Assembly (NCBI RefSeq): GCF_012273895.1
Contig: NC_052119.1
Span: 1,364,001 to 1,428,000, forward strand
Origin: Zerene cesonia
Lineage: Eukaryota > Arthropoda > Insecta > Lepidoptera > Pieridae
DNA length: 64,000 nucleotides
Direction: 5' to 3'
In this document: piece after piece, positions 41,201 through 52,900 of the stretch
How the letters are laid out: each line of letters starts with the position of its first letter
How positions within the stretch are numbered: the stretch's first letter is position 1
Notes under the pieces: generated by a model
The model's input: the letters and a program-made list of their open reading frames with translations, nothing else
Told to the model about the DNA's origin: nothing
Database searches by the model: none
Position numbers and translations under genes: made by a program

Positions 41201-44200
41201 CTATCTACCTACATACTAGCAGAATATATGTACATGTTATGCTGTACAGCATTACAAATACAGTTGTTAGATAAACACCCATAGTGAACAGTAGAAAAAG
41301 TTATTATGTAAATTTATTTTAGATGATATCTCATTCATTAAATTATGAAAGTTTAATTGAACATTATTACTTTCATTTTTAACATGGTTTTTTAACCACA
41401 CATTAGTAACCTAGTTTTAATGATTCCACAATAATTTATGACAACCTATTATGTACCATTTTAACGTCATTTTATAATTAACTAATTATTTAATTTAAAA
41501 TAATAAGTATAATGATCACCTTCAAATAGAGGTTATATCTAAAAATCGTAAATAACCTCCATTTAAAAAATTTAAAATTGTTTGTTAAATGTAGGTAGCT
41601 AAATAAAAAAAAAAGCCCAAGCACATGGCATTTATTGACAATACCAAACAATAGTTTCGATTGCCTCCATTTTGTTATTTACATGACCTACAAAGCATTT
41701 GTTTGTATGAACATGTGTTGTGTGTTAATTGGACGCAATATAAAACAAATAGCACGATTAATGCACTCACGTATCTGGATAGCATTCATCAAACAACAGC
41801 GCATCTGTCTGGTTGCACAGTCGTAAGACGTAATCACGCGCTGCAGTACTCGGACGGCTTGACGTTTCATGAAAATTTTCTAACACAGTGACTTCGTCCT
41901 CCGAGTCACCGAGCGAGAGCTTTGATAAGTCGACAACCGTATCATCACAATCCTCGGACAAATATCCTGAAAACACGAGACATTTCGAGATCGCGTCGTG
42001 ACACATACAAGGAAGTGAATGACAACTTTCCCCGTGACTAACAATTACGTAGAAAACAACACAAAGATGGCCCAAATATATTTCTCCACAAACTCACCTG
42101 AGTATTGCAGGGAAAGATGCATGCACTTGGCTTTGGACACTTTTTGTTGAACAAAGGCGTAGAACCAAGCTATTATCCCGTTAGGGATAATGTATGGCAG
42201 TCAAATAGTCCACAGTCAAAATAACTTAGCACAAAGTATTTTGTCCTTGTATTATATAATAATACAGTCGCAAATATTCACTTTCAACGTAGTACAACGT
42301 TCTTTTAAAACAATAAAAATAAAAAATTTAACAACACAAGAAGCTTGCGTCCGCTTCCGCGATTTTTAATTAATTGTAACGTTAACGTATGAAATACGTA
42401 AACGTGACGAGAGGAGTGAAGAGATGAGCTCACAACTCACGCTGGTGTTGCCATGACCGTATTTATATTTTCCCCAAAATACAAGCGAATGAAACTGAGG
42501 ATGGACCATTATTTGTAATAAATAAGAAAAGAACCATCATGTTAAAACTTTGCGTTCTACATATTATGATAATATAAATTTAATAGTTAATAGGTAATAA
42601 CACATATAGAAATAAGTATGTAATAGCATGTTACTATAGTATATAGTTTTTCAATAATATTAATAATATTCAAAAGAAGAACATACACGATTAATTTAAT
42701 TTTCTTACAAACATCCGATATCAACGAAGTTTTGCTCATTTATATTGAAATAGAATTAGATGGCAATCTTAGGCATTCGGTTTAATTACAGATTAAAAAT
42801 TATGAACCTTTCAGTGTTACTAGCTATAAAATACGAATAAATTATTTGTATCATCTTTAAAATTAAATAACCGACAGTATTTAAACTTGGCAAAATACAG
42901 TTTAGGTAAATTATTATGTATTTAAATTACAAATATTTACCTTTTGAATCATCAATGGCAGCCGAAGAACAAATGCTGGATCGTGATTCATTAGAATCCT
43001 AGAAAATGTGATATATTTAACAAAAAAATTGTAAATTGTTTCATGATTTTAAATTAGGACATAAAAATAACTTACTAATTTAATTGTTGACCTGATAGGC
43101 TTTGAAACAAAAGTACTTCTGCGACTTTTAATGGATTCATTGTTAAGTGAAGCTGTAAAATAAACAATAATAAATACTTAGTATATTTAAATCAATAAAT
43201 TTCATTTAATTTTCATTTTACAAATAATTCTAGACCTGACATTACACTGCAACTTTTGCTGTTGGTGTCAAATTGATTTGTCTTTCATTACTTTTTAAAT
43301 AAATAGATTGCATGCAGTTTTTATATTGTCAATATTGTTGAAACATATGCTTCAAACGTCTTACCATTTAAGTCTTGCAGTTCAATTGTAGCTATTACAC
43401 TCTGCCTATATTTCCTTCCCTTATTTTCCAATGATTCAATATCAAGCATTGAGTAATCTGTACCATCCACCATTGTTGTCATTCTTCTATAAATACTTAA
43501 TGATCTTTGCCATTTTTTCCCTGGCTGTAACACTATGGGATGTTTTATTTCACTAGTATTAAGAGTAGTATTGCTAGTCAGTCTTACGCTTTGTCTTGTC
43601 ATTATTGAAGATCTACAATTAGTTACTGGTCTATGACTCTTCCTCAGAGTGATTAATGGTTGTGGTGATTGTAGTAATTTTGGTGTTTTTTTTAATGTAT
43701 TACTTCTATCAGGTTCATCATCATTAGAACTCAATGTTTCAGTCATTGTGTCAGTGGTCTTTTCACTCATTGTATTGTTTACATCCACTGTAACCTGTTC
43801 CATCTTATCTGCTAATGTCACCTCCATGATTGCATCTACACCTAAACTATTAATACTGCTTATTGAATTATCTTGTGTAAAGAAAAATGAATCATTTGTA
43901 ATTTCATTTCTTCTTCTAGTTGTAACAAAATTGACAGTTGCATTATTCATATCCTCCGAATCTGAAGATGTTTGTGAATCTCGATTTTTTGAACCTGTGC
44001 AGTTGTCCAATGAAGACTCAACAGAATCATCATCCATATCTTCATTTATTACAGATGATTTATTTGATTTGTCTGAAGCAAAACTGGTGTAATCATCAGT
44101 AGAATTGCTATCATTTAAATTGGACTCGGCATCAGAAGCATGCTTTTTATATAAGTACTTCTGAAGAATAGATTGACTCAGTCTTTGAATTTTAACAATT

Positions 44201-45875
44201 GGTTCTTTATTTGTTACGGTATTATTCTCTATTGACTCATTTTCACTGCATGTATCATAAAGAGAACCAGATTCCATTTTTTGTGAATTATTCAAATCAC
44301 TATTGGACATAGTTGTTTCCATTTCATTTATAAAACTTTGTTTATCATTTGTGAAACCCAAGAAAGGTGTACTAGGTAATTCATCATCAGTATAAGTCAT
44401 AGAACAGTTCATAGTGAGTTGATTATTTAATTCCTTATATTTATTTAAAACATCCATTTCAGCAGTCTTATTCACATTTGAGAATCCAAGAAATTTATCA
44501 ACTTCTGAGATTTTTAGGATGTCACTTAAGTCTTCTTTTTGTGATGTTTCTAATAAGTTGCTGTTAGCATTAATCTCATCTTCTTCAGACTTTGTAATAT
44601 GTGCATCATCTTCAAGGGTACCATTTTTGCAATAATTATTCGAAAAATCTATTACAGTAATACAAGGATAATCAGATTTTATATGTTTGAAACCATCAAA
44701 TGCTGCATTTTTTTCTAAATTGACATTCCTTACTGGAGTAGATCCATTATTTTGTTCTCCCTTATCATAAACTTCACTGGTTCGGTTTTCTATTATGTTT
44801 GTTAAATTATGGTTTGAGTTTATAGTGATAGGTGAATATTTGTAAATAGATTGTCCTCTATATTTTTCATGGAATGGTGTACTACATAATGGTGATGATG
44901 TACCCACTTCTGAGCTTCTTATTTGGCTTAATTTTCTGTTAGGTGTGAGTGATAAGAATTTGCCCTTTTCAAAGTCAGGGTTATTGAACAATGACAGATT
45001 TTCATCAATATTTTCAATTGAGTCATTGTAACTTTTGGAACTATTAAACTCTTTCTCTATTTGCAATTTATGTGATTTAATATCAGATTGATTGAAATCA
45101 TTATTTTCTTTACTTGAATCTAAAAATAAAACATAAATTTAATAAGTCATTAAACATAAAGTAATAATTGGACAAAATCAATTTATTACTTACCTGAAGT
45201 ATCAGAGCTGGAATAATTCACTTTCTTAATATTTTTTTGTTTTCTTTTTTTATAATATGACCTCTTCTCCCTTTAAATTTAAAATCATAATAATAATAAT
45301 GTATATAACAAGTGTAACATAATATCATTTTGTTAGTAAATTAAACATTTCATTATTTATTTTGTTAGTTTAAATGAGAACAATCCAATCTTACAGTAGC
45401 AAACAAAACATTTTTTTCTTATTTCCTAACAAAACAAACGTAGTATGGAGTGAATTTGACACCGAAAAGTTAAAATAATATTATTGTATTTAATTGCCAC
45501 TTACTTTGGGTTGTTGTCTTTAGGTGTACATTTAAAAATAGGTGAATTATTCGATGGGGATGAACGAAGCAGCTGATCGAACAAATCTTCGGGTTTATTT
45601 ACTCTTAAGGATTTATCCGGAGTTAAGTATGTGGATCTCGACGTAGACTCTCTAAGAATTTCCGGTTCTTTTAATCTTTTCACATATTTTTTCTTGCGTA
45701 CTCTATTTGATGCTGCAAATTGGTTAGATGCTCCTAAACAAGAAAGTTCGCGTTTAGCCTGTTTAATGTTTTCAATGTAGAACGCATCAAATATAGAGCT
45801 CTTTGCATCAACAATTTGCTTCACATCTCTAGGATCCAGTCCAGTTTCCTTTTTAGATTTATATGTTCGTCTCAT
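29276..45875 (-). CDS. haspin: Serine/threonine-protein kinase haspin, complete, 12 coding exons
   Basis: Haspin phosphorylates histone H3 on Thr3 in mitosis, creating the centromeric mark that recruits the chromosomal passenger complex (family knowledge). Exons in transcription order: 45505-45875, 45194-45270, 43365-45119, 43076-43152, 42941-42998, 41771-41966, 40276-40452, 39562-39679, 33353-33565, 31105-31200, 30148-30359, 29276-29477. Every junction is GT-AG and in phase; the total is 3,552 nt, or 1,183 residues. The start has A at -3. The N-terminal ~840 residues are Ser/Asn/Asp-rich and probably disordered, with a basic stretch (GKKWQRSLSIYRR) near the end of exon 3. The kinase domain fills about 845-1183: Gly loop GEGVYGEVY (854-862), ATP lysine in VLKV (K875), catalytic HRDLHWGN (1030-1037), the haspin-type DYS replacing DFG (1070-1072), then DYQFDVYRLM and NILWLHY. 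Exons 7, 9 and 11 are strikingly GC-rich. The last exon joins as GG|T to give RLGNDWKSYDPF. Identity is secure; the N-terminal exons rest on phase and splice sites. Confidence 0.96.
29820..29868 (-). ncRNA. 23-bp near-perfect hairpin in a haspin intron, role unknown
   Basis: Arms 29820-29842 and 29846-29868 are inverted copies with one difference and a 3-base loop. On the minus strand, the strand of haspin transcription, the single difference becomes a U-G wobble, so the RNA would pair along its whole length. The loop is too small for a normal microRNA precursor; a snapback repeat remnant is the alternative. Confidence 0.45.
30398..30446 (+). repeat. CATTCAGT/CATTCGTT minisatellite
   Basis: Octamer-like units next to a Lep1 Helitron in the haspin intron upstream of exon 11. 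Confidence 0.8.
30462..30663 (-). mobile_element. Lep1-type Helitron in a haspin intron
   Basis: Full body on the minus strand; the 3' end reads GCAGGGTGCAGCTA, slightly diverged. It lies between haspin exons 10 and 11 beside a CATTC-rich microsatellite. Confidence 0.82.
33588..33822 (-). mobile_element. Composite tRNA-like SINE material in a haspin intron
   Basis: The minus strand carries GACGGGTTCGATTCCCGCCTCGTGATG (33661-33688), a perfect T-arm and acceptor-like 3' end, preceded by TTTGCTGCGGTTTTGCAAAAA. Bases 33741-33822 read on the plus strand as another SINE tail (GGGAGACGCCTATGTACAGTA). It lies within 100 bases upstream of the acceptor of haspin exon 9. Confidence 0.6.
36251..36434 (+). 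mobile_element. Chimeric Helitron: second-family 5' part with Lep1 3' end
   Basis: Bases 36251 to about 36373 match the family seen at 16335. From a short T-run, bases about 36374-36434 are the Lep1 3' end (CGATATTCCTACGGGATACG, the hairpin, then CAGCTAG). The Lep1 terminus thus replaces the family's own. Confidence 0.75.
36435..36622 (+). mobile_element. Third Helitron-like family, head-to-tail with the previous element
   Basis: Begins TCTTATATATAAAAATC directly after the CTAG of the preceding element and ends CGCCGGGACAGCAAG, a decayed CAGCTAG end. Confidence 0.6.
36945..37144 (-). mobile_element. Lep1-type Helitron in a haspin intron
   Basis: Intact termini on the minus strand (TCCTACTTATATTATAAATG to GGGGCGCAGCTAG), in the 6-kb intron between haspin exons 8 and 9. 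Confidence 0.87.
37627..37654 (+). repeat. (ATCCT)n microsatellite abutting a Helitron
   Basis: Four ATCCT units run into the 5' end of the Lep1 element at 37651. Confidence 0.8.
37651..37865 (+). mobile_element. Lep1-type Helitron with a repeated 5' terminus
   Basis: Ends with the perfect hairpin and CTAG. The 5' end is preceded by an (ATCCT)n run and three versions of the CCTACTA motif, so the exact start is ambiguous. Confidence 0.85.
38203..38376 (+). mobile_element. Diverged Helitron-like element
   Basis: TCTATCTATATATATAAAATTCTCG at the 5' side, the shared ATCGGCCAAAATCTATTTTTC body, and a CTAG end. Related to the elements at 16335 and 36251. Confidence 0.6.
39781..39902 (+). mobile_element. 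CR1/Zenon-like LINE tail in a haspin intron
   Basis: GTGAGCCGGAGGTCCATTTC, then GGCTTACCATCAGGTGAACC, a typical 3' end of lepidopteran non-LTR elements. A related piece lies at 59478. Confidence 0.5.
40600..40902 (+). mobile_element. tRNA-derived SINE in a haspin intron
   Basis: Same family as 12904, full length, with a (GAT)n tail. It lies between haspin exons 6 and 7 in the orientation opposite to the gene. Confidence 0.82.
42098..42400 (-). promoter_or_regulatory. haspin: Putative alternative first exon of haspin (short isoform)
   Basis: An ATG at 42122-42120 opens MHLSLQYS and ends at 42098 with one extra G, before a strong donor (CTCAG|GTGAGTTTG). That phase is exactly what the haspin exon starting at 41966 needs (G+GA = Gly, then YLSEDCDD), the same phase supplied by the normal upstream exon ending at 42941. 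Splicing here would give a 412-residue protein of kinase domain plus a short acidic leader, lacking about 780 N-terminal residues. Upstream lies a less AT-rich patch (GCGGAAGCGGACGCAAGC, about 42340-42362) suitable for a transcription start. The upstream limit of the exon is a guess. The ATG context is not ideal (T at -3). Confidence 0.6.
42172..42191 (-). other. Perfect 8-bp hairpin in the leader of the alternative haspin exon
   Basis: ATTATCCC and GGGATAAT flank a four-base loop (GTTA). It lies about 50 nt upstream of the alternative ATG, so it would fold in the 5' leader of that transcript. Whether it has any role in translation is unknown. Confidence 0.5.
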
Positions 45876-46050
45876 GTTTGTTTCAAGTGGTTAAATAATT
45901 TCAGTATAGCTTATTAGAGTATTCATATTTTTCAAGTCGAATATATATCTTTTTAAATTCAAAAATACGTTTGACTTTGACACCTTCAAATAAAGTTTGA
46001 CTGATGACGGAAGAGTGACAGAAATTTAAATTTTATTGCCAACATAAAAA

Positions 46051-49000
46051 ATATCGAATATTATATTTTATTAGCAAATCCCATGGCATTTATTTGTTTA
46101 CTTCACAATTTCAGGCTTATCGTATTCAAAAAAGATTTAATTGGATTAATATACCACAATCAGTCTTAAACACGAATGATTTCTTTTATAAACTGGCCTT
46201 TTAAGTTAAATTGGGTGTTATTTAGTGGGACAGTTTTGATGATGTTTAAACAATCAAACACAAAATTTCGGAACATAAAAATAGGCAATAATTTCGTAAA
46301 ATTAATCAAAACCCAGCATTTCTGGTTAATTTTTGATAATGTGTTCAACGTGTTAGATATATATCTATAAATCGACTCACATATCTGATACATCTAATCT
46401 CTCAGAAATTCAAATGTAACATAAGTTTTTTTTTATTCTATAAAACTATAGGTTAAAGCTAAAGTTTTCTAAAAACTATTAAACCCATAGGTATTAATGG
46501 AACTAAAATGTAATTCAGATTCACATCAGAACAGCAGAATATTTATAGGTTTCGTAAAGTCAAGTAAATCGGGATAATTAATGCTATCTCAAAGCAATCA
46601 TTATTGCATTTTATTTAAATTCTGAGCCACTAAAAACTGTTTGTAAACGTAATGTAAACTATTTACTTTTGACAGTACACATTTTGTAGTGTGAACTACG
46701 ATCGGCCTATCGGTCGTCAGGTAGAGATCGCTACCTTAGCGATAAGACCGCCTGACGTGCTTTTATAGAGTTCATTTATAGAATTCATTTCTGTATGACT
46801 TGGTGCACTATAAAGCACAATATTATGAGTCGTAACAAGAAATAGTATATGATAAAATGAAATAATTTTTAATTTGTACACTTAAAGCCTATATTTATTG
46901 AAATACAATTCCTGTAGTAAGTAATGTACACTTGACACATACCAGAATGCAATAGTTATCAAGAAAAAAAAAAACAATTTTATAACTACAAGACAAAGAT
47001 CATGAACCTTTGGCAAATTTTCATTAACACATTGTGATTTCTACATAATATTTAAACCATTTTAGTAATTAAGTCATATACACCGCCAATTATACTTAAA
47101 GCAAGATAATATTGTGAAGAAAATTTTGGTGCCAAAAAGTAGTCCGAATTTAGGGATTCGAAAGTAAATACGATACGAAAAGTGATCCTCTATGATCGAG
47201 GCATTCATATCATATTTATGAAAAAAAAAAATTATCATATTTTTTACGCCTTCCCAGTATTGTTATTTCAATTTAATGAATTTTCTGTTGAAACAAGATC
47301 TATGAACATCCATTGCGGCATGCATTTTAGCGCCCCTTACGATCCGGCGCCTAGAACCACCGATTCAGTAGCTCTTGAATAGAATCGCTACTGAATCTTT
47401 TAAACAATTACATGATTCGGTACTGAAGACTATGATATCACAGTAAATAAAATACATATTTTATAAACAGAACAATTGCTGAATTGATGTACTTATAATT
47501 TTTATAATTATAAATTTACGAAAAATAAAAAACCGTATATAACCGTAGTATTCTGCCTGACTGTTCGTATATTATTTACTGTGATTAAATTTAATGACAA
47601 TTGACACTTGTAATAAAAATTGCAATAAATACGATATCACATTTTGAATCAGAAGAATTCTTATAACACTAGATTTCACGTTCCTTGTTGGTTTAGACAA
47701 TGTAAAAACAAAGCATGATATAGTATTAGCACAGTATAAAGAGAAGTATTCAGTAGTACACTCGTTCTACCCGCGTCTAAGCGTCTTTGTGAACAACTGT
47801 ATGGATTATTAGACTGTGATAATACTATGTAGACATCGCTTATCTATTGGAAGTGAGCACTTGCATGCTACAAAATAACTGAAATTTCATACCTTATGCT
47901 GAAATATTTAATCAACAATTTATATGTATAGATGTGGGGTAGAACCTATTTGTTATTTTAACAATTGCACAATTCAACTTGCAATATTTAAAAGCAAAAA
48001 GAGGAACCACCACAAACAGGCCTATTTAGGAACAATATGTATGTAAATACATTAGTCTTTCAACTAATATGAATATCGCATTTTACAAGTTAACATTAAT
48101 TTTGATGTTGAAACTACAAAAGATAATTCTTATAAATTATAACCCCCTATATTTAAGTCAAATGTTTTAACATATAAATTTAAACTATGTATAGAGAATT
48201 CATCATCACAGAACACGTAATATGGAGCCTTAAATTCACAAAAAATCCCTCAACACAATCTAAATAAAATACTTATAAAATTAAATAACAGTTTTTACAA
48301 CTTTTTTCAGTTATATTAAACCAAACAAACATAAAAAAATAATATAAAATATTGCATAACTTGCTATGATCTGATAAATATCAAATGTCATAGAATGGCA
48401 ATAATATATCTCTTAAGAATGTATAAGTAATAACCTAAGAAAAATACAATTTAAAATATACTTTATGCCATAACGAAATAAATGTGAAAATAAAGAAATA
48501 ACAAACATCAATTATGATTTTCCCAGAAAAAAAAATTTGCTATACAGTAATTTACGCAATTGTTTTGAAATTGGCTATTATTGGTGTTATATTTGTATTG
48601 CACAGTTTTCTCATTGTAGGTAAATACTTTCATGCATTGCCTGAAAAGTGAAAACTATTACTTACATTTCAACATAAATTATATAACATCTGTTAGGCTA
48701 GTTAATGGTCCATTAAGTAATTTAATAGCAGCATGGAATCTTTAATTACGGCAACAAATAAGCTCATGGAACATATTTTTTCCTATATAAAACAAAATCT
48801 TTTTTATGGCAGTATTACATCAACAGTATTTATGGGAACCTATCTATTTCTACATAATATGAGTTCATAGACACCATTTGAACAAAGAATTCCAAAAAGT
48901 AAGCACATTTGGAACTTGACTCATTAATCAATTATATCACCATATGACAACATATCATATGACATGTTATCTTTTATTTTAAATTATTTATTTGCATAAA

Positions 49001-49075
49001 CATATATATACAATTAGTAATAACAATTGCAACTAAAATGCAGTTTGGAAATTAAAACGCTTGCAGTACACATAA
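46051..49075. other. No gene seen between the haspin start and the gap
   Basis: AT-rich sequence with one repeat fragment near 46690. Sequence from about 46.9 to 49.07 kb is largely free of the common repeats, which would fit a long PWWP2 3' UTR on the minus strand, but nothing proves it. Confidence 0.35.
46690..46770 (+). mobile_element. Interspersed repeat fragment
   Basis: GATCGCTACCTTAGCGATAA then GACCGCCTGACGTGCTTTTA, a motif frequent at the 3' ends of lepidopteran LINEs. It contains a GCGATC/TAGCGAT inverted pair. Confidence 0.4.
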
Positions 49076-50075
49076 NNNNNNNNNNNNNNNNNNNNNNNNN
49101 NNNNNNNNNNNNNNNNNNNNNNNNNNNNNNNNNNNNNNNNNNNNNNNNNNNNNNNNNNNNNNNNNNNNNNNNNNNNNNNNNNNNNNNNNNNNNNNNNNNN
49201 NNNNNNNNNNNNNNNNNNNNNNNNNNNNNNNNNNNNNNNNNNNNNNNNNNNNNNNNNNNNNNNNNNNNNNNNNNNNNNNNNNNNNNNNNNNNNNNNNNNN
49301 NNNNNNNNNNNNNNNNNNNNNNNNNNNNNNNNNNNNNNNNNNNNNNNNNNNNNNNNNNNNNNNNNNNNNNNNNNNNNNNNNNNNNNNNNNNNNNNNNNNN
49401 NNNNNNNNNNNNNNNNNNNNNNNNNNNNNNNNNNNNNNNNNNNNNNNNNNNNNNNNNNNNNNNNNNNNNNNNNNNNNNNNNNNNNNNNNNNNNNNNNNNN
49501 NNNNNNNNNNNNNNNNNNNNNNNNNNNNNNNNNNNNNNNNNNNNNNNNNNNNNNNNNNNNNNNNNNNNNNNNNNNNNNNNNNNNNNNNNNNNNNNNNNNN
49601 NNNNNNNNNNNNNNNNNNNNNNNNNNNNNNNNNNNNNNNNNNNNNNNNNNNNNNNNNNNNNNNNNNNNNNNNNNNNNNNNNNNNNNNNNNNNNNNNNNNN
49701 NNNNNNNNNNNNNNNNNNNNNNNNNNNNNNNNNNNNNNNNNNNNNNNNNNNNNNNNNNNNNNNNNNNNNNNNNNNNNNNNNNNNNNNNNNNNNNNNNNNN
49801 NNNNNNNNNNNNNNNNNNNNNNNNNNNNNNNNNNNNNNNNNNNNNNNNNNNNNNNNNNNNNNNNNNNNNNNNNNNNNNNNNNNNNNNNNNNNNNNNNNNN
49901 NNNNNNNNNNNNNNNNNNNNNNNNNNNNNNNNNNNNNNNNNNNNNNNNNNNNNNNNNNNNNNNNNNNNNNNNNNNNNNNNNNNNNNNNNNNNNNNNNNNN
50001 NNNNNNNNNNNNNNNNNNNNNNNNNNNNNNNNNNNNNNNNNNNNNNNNNNNNNNNNNNNNNNNNNNNNNNNNNNN
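49076..50075. other. Assembly gap of exactly 1,000 N
   Basis: The round length suggests a placeholder gap of unknown true size. The 351-residue open frame of X across it is an artefact. Confidence 0.98.
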
Positions 50076-50509
50076 CTCTTAAATACTATGCATCATCTAA
50101 TATCCAAAATTAAATCATCGACATAAACAATTTTGCTTTCAATAAATTTGAATTTGTGCCAGTGAATTTTTGTAGATCATGGAACAATAAATATGCAGCA
50201 ATCACAGGAGCAAATATGAATATGGTCTATGTGTCTTAATTAAAAAAACCTTTTGATTGTTTCCATTACTTGCAATTTGTTTTATAAGCTAATTTCAGAT
50301 TTTATCAGAACCATGGATGGAAAAGCTATGTTTGAAGTAATGCATAGCATTTAAGGATGGACTATTTACACAAAAGAAATAACTATTTGAATACACTAAC
50401 TCATATCTCTTAGTAATTATGCTTACGGCTAATGGTCAATGGTTTGTGCAGATAAAAATATTTGAAATATCACATTAATTTTCAATTCGGCAGTACATCT
50501 AAATCACAT

Positions 50510-52900
50510 TTACGAGAACACATCAATGGGGCGCGGCGAGACTGTAATATGTGTGGGGCTGGCCAGCGGATCCGCATGAGATTCGTTGCGTTTAGCCTCT
50601 ATCGTTGCTTGTTTCACAGCCTCTTTGTACGGCCCCCTCTTTTTCTTGTTGAAGCGTAACTGAAAACCGTAGTTATATAGATAAATACTAAAGCTATTAA
50701 GAACATATGGAAGTCATATAGAGTATATAAAGAGTAATCTCATCACTATCCCTAGTTTATATTATTAATAACAGTTACAGGTAACTATTAATGCATAACT
50801 GTCATGTTATTGTGTCTATTCTAGGGAATGGTTTTTGATGAACTTCAATATACATTATGAGGTAAGTGGGACAAAGACAATGTGACTTCTGTCACCAAAA
50901 CAAAACTCCCAGTTATGAAGACGGAAAATTCAGATGGACAGAAAGCAAAGCTGTAAGAATATAAACTTATTTTTTATTAGTTTCGTCTGCCTATCATGTT
51001 TACTATGTGTTATTCAAGTACATATGCTACATCACTGACAATTATCATCATGTCAGTGGTTTTGTTTCAGAGTAACAAAAACAGTTGTTATTGTGTTCAC
51101 CCAAATTCTCGGAAAATCCAATAATAATTAAACATGCTTCACTATCAAATTTAGCATTGAAATATCAATGCAAAATTGTTAAAAAGGCTATTGTATTATA
51201 TTACAATTTTGTAAATAATTTACTTATATAGCAAATTTTAGATGGTAGAAGACATATGAATTGCTATAATGTATTAAATATGACTAATTACAAAAGCTTA
51301 TAGCCAAAATATAATGAAAATAGATTCAAGCAAACAATATACCTTATAGTCTTCTAAGAATGGACATAAACTATCACATGGCATGAGAGATGATGTTGTA
51401 GAAGCAAACCATGCAACGTGAGCCCGAGATGTAGGTGTAACACTTAAAACCCGGCCTGGCCACCAGGGGAATCCGACAATCTTTCCCCAAACAATATCAC
51501 CAGGTGAGACTCTAAGCAACTGCCCACCAATACCTTCCGAATCAGCGGGGAAGTCAGGAACTGTCTCACTCTCACAGTCATCAGACATATCTTCACGGCA
51601 TTCATAAGAATTACTGCTCAGTCGTCGTAAACTTATCGAGAGTTTTTGTTTTAAACAACTGTCTTTTATATTGTTAAAATAATCGTTTGAGTCACCATCA
51701 CTTTTACTAGAGTTTTCATCACGCTTTCTAGGAACTCTGTGCTTCTTTTTGTGTTTGACTTTATGTTTGTGTTTCTTTTCTAGAGGGTCAGATGGAGGGC
51801 TATTAGCGACATTGTTTCTTGGTGAGAGAGCACCTATGTGTTTAGGCGAATGGTCACTCCATGTCTCAGGTTTTTCAGCAGTTTTCTTAGCTTGTTTTTT
51901 AGCTTTTTTGAGGGCTTTTTTAACCGCTTTCGAATCTGGTTTTGAAGGCTTTAACATATCACACGACACACCGGAATCCTCATTAAAGTCACCATTTAGG
52001 GGTGGTATTTTAACAACGGTCCCTTCACCCTCGCCGAAACAAATTTTAAGAGTCCTTGCACTAGAGAAAAGATTACTAAATGCTGCATCACTCTCTTTGT
52101 TATCATCAATATCACATGTATTATCACCATTATCAGAGACACTGACGAAGGCGAGCTCCTGAGTCACTTTTTCACTATCTTCACAATTTTCACTTTTTGC
52201 AATTTTAATTTTATCACTACCTTTCTGATAAGTTTTTGTAGACTTCATAGCACTAGTTATTTCGCTAGGTTGCAGTCTAGATAGCTTGGGGATCAACATG
52301 CCCTTCATCATATATTTTTTTTCTACTTTTGATGACTCAGACCCCTGCTTAGACGTTTCATCGTCGGAATCTAATTTGCGTTTTTTGGACACGTCCACGT
52401 TTTCATTGTTTTCATTGCAGATGCCTTGGCAATTAGAACACAGCACTTTTCGCGGTCGCAGCCGCACTGTCATCTTTTGGCGTGGTTGTGGTTTGGTCTT
52501 GGGTCCTTGCTTTTTGGATTTTTGGTCCTCATTCGCATATTGAGGTTCTTGGTATGTAAATCTTTGACTGACGGAATGTAATTTCTCGTCCTTAACAGCA
52601 TTGTTTTCTGTTGATTTTGTGAAAGCTGGATGAAGGCTATACACACCAAATGGTAAATTGCTGCAAGGAATTAAATATTTAAATATACAACAAGAAAATT
52701 ATACTACAATCGATAAACTTACACTTGAGAAAATACACTTATACATACCCCTTATTAGAATCTAAAAGTACACCTTGGAATTTTTTAGTCTCAGTTGAAT
52801 AAGAAACAACAAGTAAATCTTCTAACGCTTCTTCAACATTTACTAAAATTTGTGAATTCTTTTGAATCGTCATATCGGCTGTTGCTAGAACAGCCGCCAT
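50510..52900 (-). CDS. PWWP domain-containing protein 2-like (PWWP2A/B family), complete
   Basis: Vertebrate PWWP2 proteins bind nucleosomes (PWWP2A those with H2A.Z) and a NuRD-related deacetylase module. Three exons: 52749-52900, 51343-52660, 50510-50659, all GT-AG and in phase, 1,620 nt, 539 residues. The ATG (A at -3, G at +4) gives MAAVLATAD. Residues ~18-60 (ILVNVEEALEDLLVVSYSTE, then FQGVLLD and PFGVY) match the conserved N-terminal PWWP2 segment. A basic region RLRPRKVLCSNCQGIC holds CxxC spacing. Lys-rich tracts lie mid-protein (KKHKHKVKHKKKHR). The PWWP domain starts near 436 (GDIVWGKIVGFPWWPGRVL, aromatic core at 448-452) and runs to CPFLEDYK at 490; the last exon supplies the PWWP2-type basic helix RFNKKKRGPYKEAVKQA and ends PIDVFS. 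It is head-to-head with sideroflexin. The 3' UTR probably enters the sequence gap at 49076-50075. Confidence 0.95.

Noticed and set aside
42172..42191. Resemblance of TAGGGATAA to a homing endonuclease site
   Set aside because: Only the core matches and no endonuclease gene is present; it is better described as a small hairpin.
43649..44092. 147-codon plus-strand open frame
   Set aside because: Antisense shadow of the large haspin exon.
49027..50082. 351-codon open frame
   Set aside because: It is the N gap read as X residues.
51749..52162. 137-codon plus-strand open frame
   Set aside because: Antisense shadow of the PWWP2 central exon.
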